From NCBI RefSeq assembly GCF_000967725.1, contig NZ_JXYE01000006.1, forward strand, positions 248,001-312,000: 64,000 bases of DNA, written 5' to 3'. The position numbers were made by a program, and so were the translations under genes. The DNA is from Loktanella sp. S4079. Lineage in GTDB: Bacteria; Pseudomonadota; Alphaproteobacteria; Rhodobacterales; Rhodobacteraceae. Of this stretch, positions 60,238 through 64,000 are shown piece by piece (within the stretch, counting starts at the first letter, position 1; each line of letters begins with the position of its first letter). Under the pieces are notes generated by a model. That model worked only from the letters and a program-made list of their open reading frames with translations. It had not been told where the DNA came from and did no database searches.

Positions 60238-62297
60238 CACAATCTTCCATCCGATAACTGCGACTGAACGGCCAATGGTGCGGCTTGCATCACTTGATCC
60301 AGTTCTTTTCCAAGAAGCGCCGCGCCGACGCTACTCAGGTGATCATCATCATAATAAAGCGCATCTCCGTTCAGATAGGTGCGGCACAGCTTCTCATCGC
60401 ATAGCTGCTGTTCGGGTCGAATGCGGACCGCCCCGTTCCGTGCTGTAATTTCGTCAAGCCCGGCGATCACACCTTGATTGCGCGCATTATAGGCGCTGCG
60501 TGCTAATCCAAAATCACCCACAGATCGCCCCTGAAGCGATAGTTTCGCCAGCGTTTCCGGCACTTTGTGGCCAATTTCGGGTATCGGATAGATCACAGCG
60601 ACCTGAAGCCCTGCGTCAGTTAAACCCGACACTGTTTCATCCAGTTTCTCCATGAGCGCGCCTAAACGCGCGTCCTCGGGCCAGCGTCCGGTGTCGAGGT
60701 CCTCGAATATTGTGGGACCAAAATCTCGTTCAGCCAATCCATAGTCGGTCAAATACCCGTCGGCCGCCATTGCATAGCGCGCAACGACGATCACTGTCGT
60801 CAAAGAAGGCGTCTGCAATAGATAGTCCATCGCCCCATTGCCGTACTCTGCGCAGCGCCCAGTGCGCCCATCCAGCCGGTCAACATTGCGCACCGGCAGG
60901 CAACCGGATCGCGACAGATAGGCCACGCGTAAATTGGCGCGGTGCGCGGCTGCTTCGACCTCTGGCAGCATCGCGGCGGCATGGCTATCGCCCCAAATTG
61001 CAACGGTCGGCGGCCCGTCACCCGGTCCAAAAATGCAAGGATCACTTGGCGAACGCCAGCCATCATAGCGAGCCGTACAGTTGCGCAATTGCGGATGCCG
61101 ATCATCGGTAAACGCGGCCAACCGCGCAGCCTCTGGCGATAGCCGCCAAGACCACCCCTGCCCGACCACCACCGCACCTGCGGCCATGATAACCACTGCC
61201 ATCCCGGCCAATGACATCCCGAATATTGTACGCTGCGCAAACCCCCTGCCCGCAGCCGCCAAATGCCCAGAGGCAGGTGCCTTACGAAATGGGGCCTCGA
61301 TGTAGCGCCAGCTTAACCAAGCAAGGCCAATCGAAAGTCCAACAACGATCACGCAGCCCCAGAAATCTGGCCGATCAAAGGTAAGCTGCTGATAGAACAC
61401 GATCACGGGCCAGTGCCACAAATAGAGCGAGTAAGAAATCAAGCCGATCCAAACAACGGGACGCAGCGACAATAGCCGCGCGGCCAGCGTATCGCCTTGG
61501 GCACCACAGATCAGCAAAGCACCCGCACCAACGACCGGCAATAGTGCAGCATATCCCGGAAAAACGGTTGCCTCGTCAAACCCCAGCACCGCGACAGCAA
61601 TCGCAATAAGACCCGCGATGCTCAGCACTTCACGAATGGGTCGCGACAGGCGGATGTCACTGATCCAAAGCGCGATCAACGCGCCTAGGCCCAACTCCCA
61701 TGCGCGCCACGGCAACAGATAGTACGCCATCTCTGGGCGCATCGCAGTCGTCACCGCGCTGAGCAAAAAGGAAATGACCGTCAGCACAACAATGACGCGC
61801 CGGGCACGCCAGCCAACCCAAGCCAGCAACATCATGAGCGGCGGAAAAAAGATGTAGAACTGCTCTTCGATCGCCAACGACCAAGTGTGCAACAACGGCT
61901 GACTATAGATGCCCGGGCTAAAGTAACCTGTCTCGGACCAGAACAGGAAATTCGACACAAATAGCACTGTGGCAATCGCCGATTTGGCCGCTTCAACAAA
62001 CTCTGTCGGCATAAAGAACACATAGCTCGCAATCAGTGTGGCAGCGATAACGGCAAACAACGCAGGCAAAATACGACGCGCACGGCGTTCGTAAAATCGC
62101 AAGATCGAAAATTCGCCCGCCGCAATCTCTCGCGCGATGATTGAGGTAATCAGAAAACCCGAGATGACGAAAAAGATATCGACCCCGACATATCCCCCCG
62201 ACATCCCCCCAACATGCGCATGAAATAAAACGACGGGCAAAACCGCCACGGCACGCAGCCCATCAATGTCGCGTCTATAATTGGTCACGACCAGCAT
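60237..62297 (-). CDS. Acyltransferase-3 / SGNH fusion (OafA/YrhL type)
   Basis: 686 residues from ATG at 62297 (another ATG at 62315). The N-terminal membrane acyltransferase begins YRRDIDGLRAVAVLPVVLFH with the catalytic His, and GYVGVDIFFVISGFLI; about ten helices follow. The C-terminal periplasmic SGNH domain has VAIWGDSHAAAM and the late Asp-His pair in DDDHLSSVG. These proteins O-acetylate surface polysaccharides, the first domain carrying acetyl across the membrane. It heads the operon acyltransferase - glycosyltransferase - sulfotransferase. Confidence 0.92.
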   Translation of the reverse strand: MLVVTNYRRDIDGLRAVAVLPVVLFHAHVGGMSGGYVGVDIFFVISGFLITSIIAREIAAGEFSILRFYERRARRILPALFAVIAATLIASYVFFMPTEFVEAAKSAIATVLFVSNFLFWSETGYFSPGIYSQPLLHTWSLAIEEQFYIFFPPLMMLLAWVGWRARRVIVVLTVISFLLSAVTTAMRPEMAYYLLPWRAWELGLGALIALWISDIRLSRPIREVLSIAGLIAIAVAVLGFDEATVFPGYAALLPVVGAGALLICGAQGDTLAARLLSLRPVVWIGLISYSLYLWHWPVIVFYQQLTFDRPDFWGCVIVVGLSIGLAWLSWRYIEAPFRKAPASGHLAAAGRGFAQRTIFGMSLAGMAVVIMAAGAVVVGQGWSWRLSPEAARLAAFTDDRHPQLRNCTARYDGWRSPSDPCIFGPGDGPPTVAIWGDSHAAAMLPEVEAAAHRANLRVAYLSRSGCLPVRNVDRLDGRTGRCAEYGNGAMDYLLQTPSLTTVIVVARYAMAADGYLTDYGLAERDFGPTIFEDLDTGRWPEDARLGALMEKLDETVSGLTDAGLQVAVIYPIPEIGHKVPETLAKLSLQGRSVGDFGLARSAYNARNQGVIAGLDEITARNGAVRIRPEQQLCDEKLCRTYLNGDALYYDDDHLSSVGAALLGKELDQVMQAAPLAVQSQLSDGRL

Positions 62298-62690
62298 CCT
62301 TTGTACCCGAATCATCAGAGGGCGAAAGGATCAGGCAGCATTGGCCCGGATCACCGCATATAGAGACTTCGCAGACTAAGGTTGCATTATCGGGCGATAT
62401 ATCGCCGAGATCATCAATTATGGTAAGAGTTTCATCGCTGTAACGGGATGCATCCCGCCCAGATGGCGCAAAACGAAATTTGGCAAAAGGCGACAATAAA
62501 CTGGCTCCTAGAACGCTGCAAACGCAGAAAAATAATAAAATAAGTATCTATCTGAGAGAAATTTTACCGCATTTTGAGCGTTGATCAAATAACATTCCTA
62601 AACTTGCATCAAAGCCAAGCTCACCGTACCATTGGACTCGCAGTATTTTTAGTTTGCGCCATTTTTTATTGATTTAGTGCCGGTTTGCTT
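62298..62690. promoter_or_regulatory. Divergent intergenic region
   Basis: 393 bp between the divergent acyltransferase and GT-C genes. The part from 62510 to 62690 is AT-rich (runs such as AAAAATAATAAAATAAG and ATTTTTTATTGATTTAG) and probably contains both promoters. A 73-codon frame on the minus strand (62275-62496) overlaps the acyltransferase start and is not convincing. No repeat or RNA gene was recognised. Confidence 0.45.
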
Positions 62691-64000
62691 ATGTCTGGTT
62701 TCAGCAATTTGTATCAACATCGTACTACCTACATTGCAGTTGCAGCATTGATGACCTGTGTCATGATCGGCGTCGCGTGGTTTTTGGCCCTCGCGCCGGG
62801 CACGAATGGTATTGATGATGCCGCGATCACCCGGTCTTATTCTCAGAATATCGCGAACGGACATGGGTTTGTTTACAATATCGGTGGCGAACGGGTCGAA
62901 GGTGCGACCTCGATGCTTTGGACGCTGATCCTTGTTCTGCCCTACTTGTTCAACGACAATCCGGAAATCACAATACTGACCATTACCGCGATTTTCACGA
63001 CGGTCGCCGTCTATTTCGGGTTTCAAATCGCTTCACGTGCCACGGCCAATGCGCAGCCTCGTCTGACGCTGGGGTTGATGGCGCTTGCCTTGGCGGGAAT
63101 GCCTGCATTTTTCCTATGGTCCACATGGTCCATGATGGAGGTCGCCATCTGGTCAGCCTCTTGCATGATTTTGCTCGACCGGCTGTCGTATCTAACAGAC
63201 GAAGCCACAGAGCCACCGCGCGTGGACATCGGGTTCTGGGTCGTGGCGCTCGCATTACCAGCCATCCGCCCCGAAGGCATCGCTGTCACCTTTGGTCTCG
63301 TCGCTCTTGCTGTTATCTTACGGCCCGCGATTTGGCGCGTTGCAGGCATTGGAATGATCACTGCGCTGATCTCTTTCGGGGCCGTGATTGCCGGGCGGAT
63401 TGCCTATTTCGGTTACCCGTTCCCAAATACTTACTACGCCAAAGTGTCCGCCGACCGCCTACAAAATATCATCGACGGGGCAAAATACCTGATCAGCTTT
63501 GTAAGCGGGCAGCCGTTCGCGGAACTCATCATTGTTGCATGGGTGGTGCTGGGCGGAACCAGCCTTTTCGCGTTGTTCACGCGCCCTGCCGCCGGGCATC
63601 GGACTCAAATCCTCGCCACAGCGACGGTGTTGGGTATGCTCAGCGTCTACGTCATGTTGGGTGGTGATCACTTTGTGCAATGGCGCTTCTACCAGCCGAT
63701 CATGCCGATCTTTGCGCTTCCCGTTGTGATATGCGCGGTCTGGCTACGCGATCTGGCGCTTGCCCCGCGATTTGATCGTAATTTTGCGGTGATCCTCGTC
63801 CTTGCCGGGTCGGCTTGGATCGTCATCAACGCCTTTTCCTACTACCAATCCCGCGTTCGGATCGGGTGGGAATTTGAGCTCTCGCACCGTGGCGAGGTCT
63901 TTGGCGACTATATGAACCAATTCGATCCGCAGCCCACGATGGGTGTCACCGCTGCCGGTGGCATTGCCCTGACCTATGACGGGGAACTGCGCGATTTAAT
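62691..64000 (+). CDS. GT-C type membrane glycosyltransferase (partial, runs off the window)
   Basis: 436 codons are open from ATG at 62691 to the end of the window without a stop. The protein has many membrane helices; the first loop reads IDDAAITRSYSQNIANGHGF then VYNIGGERVEGATSMLWTL, the acidic-pair and VEG-T--LW pattern of GT-C enzymes that use polyprenyl-phosphate sugars (arabinosyl/mannosyl-transferase like). Later loops include RIAYFGYPFPNTYYAKVSADR and GGDHFVQWRFYQPIMPI. The active site would face the periplasm, so it may decorate the polysaccharide after flipping. The C-terminus is missing. Confidence 0.82.
   Translation, partial: MSGFSNLYQHRTTYIAVAALMTCVMIGVAWFLALAPGTNGIDDAAITRSYSQNIANGHGFVYNIGGERVEGATSMLWTLILVLPYLFNDNPEITILTITAIFTTVAVYFGFQIASRATANAQPRLTLGLMALALAGMPAFFLWSTWSMMEVAIWSASCMILLDRLSYLTDEATEPPRVDIGFWVVALALPAIRPEGIAVTFGLVALAVILRPAIWRVAGIGMITALISFGAVIAGRIAYFGYPFPNTYYAKVSADRLQNIIDGAKYLISFVSGQPFAELIIVAWVVLGGTSLFALFTRPAAGHRTQILATATVLGMLSVYVMLGGDHFVQWRFYQPIMPIFALPVVICAVWLRDLALAPRFDRNFAVILVLAGSAWIVINAFSYYQSRVRIGWEFELSHRGEVFGDYMNQFDPQPTMGVTAAGGIALTYDGELRDL

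Noticed and set aside
62275..62496. 73-codon minus-strand frame over the acyltransferase start
   Set aside because: It overlaps a certain gene in another frame and has no family features.

Overview
The window looks like chromosomal DNA of an alphaproteobacterium, most likely a marine Rhodobacterales (Roseobacter-group) bacterium. The pointers are moderately high GC, several ABC and TRAP importers for small organic solutes, Rieske/ferredoxin-reductase and old-yellow-enzyme type demethylases for betaine-like osmolytes, a fused 5-oxoprolinase, and the carboxyspermidine route to spermidine. No rRNA, tRNA, CRISPR array, insertion sequence or prophage gene was recognised. The genus assignment is inference.

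Layout. (1) 1-5.3 kb: a PotABCD-type ABC importer operon ending in a hydantoin/Asp-Glu racemase gene, divergent from a FadR-type GntR regulator across a 12-bp palindrome. (2) 5.3-11.5 kb: a small hypothetical gene, a small lipoprotein, then a co-directional cassette of S-adenosylmethionine decarboxylase, a rhomboid-GNAT fusion, a glycine-rich membrane protein and a membrane-anchored aminopropyltransferase, followed by an OmpA-family protein. (3) 11.6-26.4 kb: catabolic genes, namely a LysR regulator with a Rieske monooxygenase and reductase pair (GbcAB-like), 5-oxoprolinase divergent from a DctPQM TRAP transporter, a MarR-type regulator, ProC with a TetR regulator, an N-methylproline/dimethylglycine-demethylase-like flavoenzyme, and a Nudix hydrolase.

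(4) 26.4-49.7 kb: a complete catecholate siderophore locus. It holds a TonB-dependent receptor, 2,3-dihydroxybenzoate synthesis genes (isochorismate synthase, isochorismatase, dihydro-DHB dehydrogenase), a DHB-AMP ligase with a free-standing aryl carrier protein and a phosphopantetheinyl transferase, a Cy-Cy-A NRPS whose carrier domain has lost its serine, a free-standing VibH-like condensation domain, a second NRPS (half C, intact carrier, C), a FepBDGC-like uptake system, and a YbtP/YbtQ-like ABC pair. The architecture is that of vibriobactin/agrobactin synthesis, with the VibF protein split into two polypeptides. (5) 49.8-55.0 kb: directly adjacent, a spermidine operon (arginine decarboxylase, carboxyspermidine dehydrogenase, carboxyspermidine decarboxylase, agmatinase) that could supply the polyamine backbone of the siderophore. 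(6) 55.3-64 kb: surface polysaccharide genes, namely a Wzx-like flippase, an ExoY-like sugar transferase, a sulfotransferase, a glycosyltransferase, an acyltransferase-SGNH protein and a truncated GT-C glycosyltransferase running off the window.

How it fits together: arginine gives agmatine, putrescine and then spermidine (region 5), and chorismate gives 2,3-DHB (region 4). DHB is loaded on the aryl carrier, joined to spermidine by the VibH-like enzyme, and extended with a threonine- or serine-derived oxazoline by the split NRPS. The product is exported, binds iron and is recovered through the receptor, FepBDGC and perhaps the YbtPQ-like pair. The product structure is inferred from domain order and gene context, not shown directly. 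Region 2 carries a second, AdoMet-dependent aminopropyl-transfer cassette of unknown target, with the unusual rhomboid-acetyltransferase fusion.
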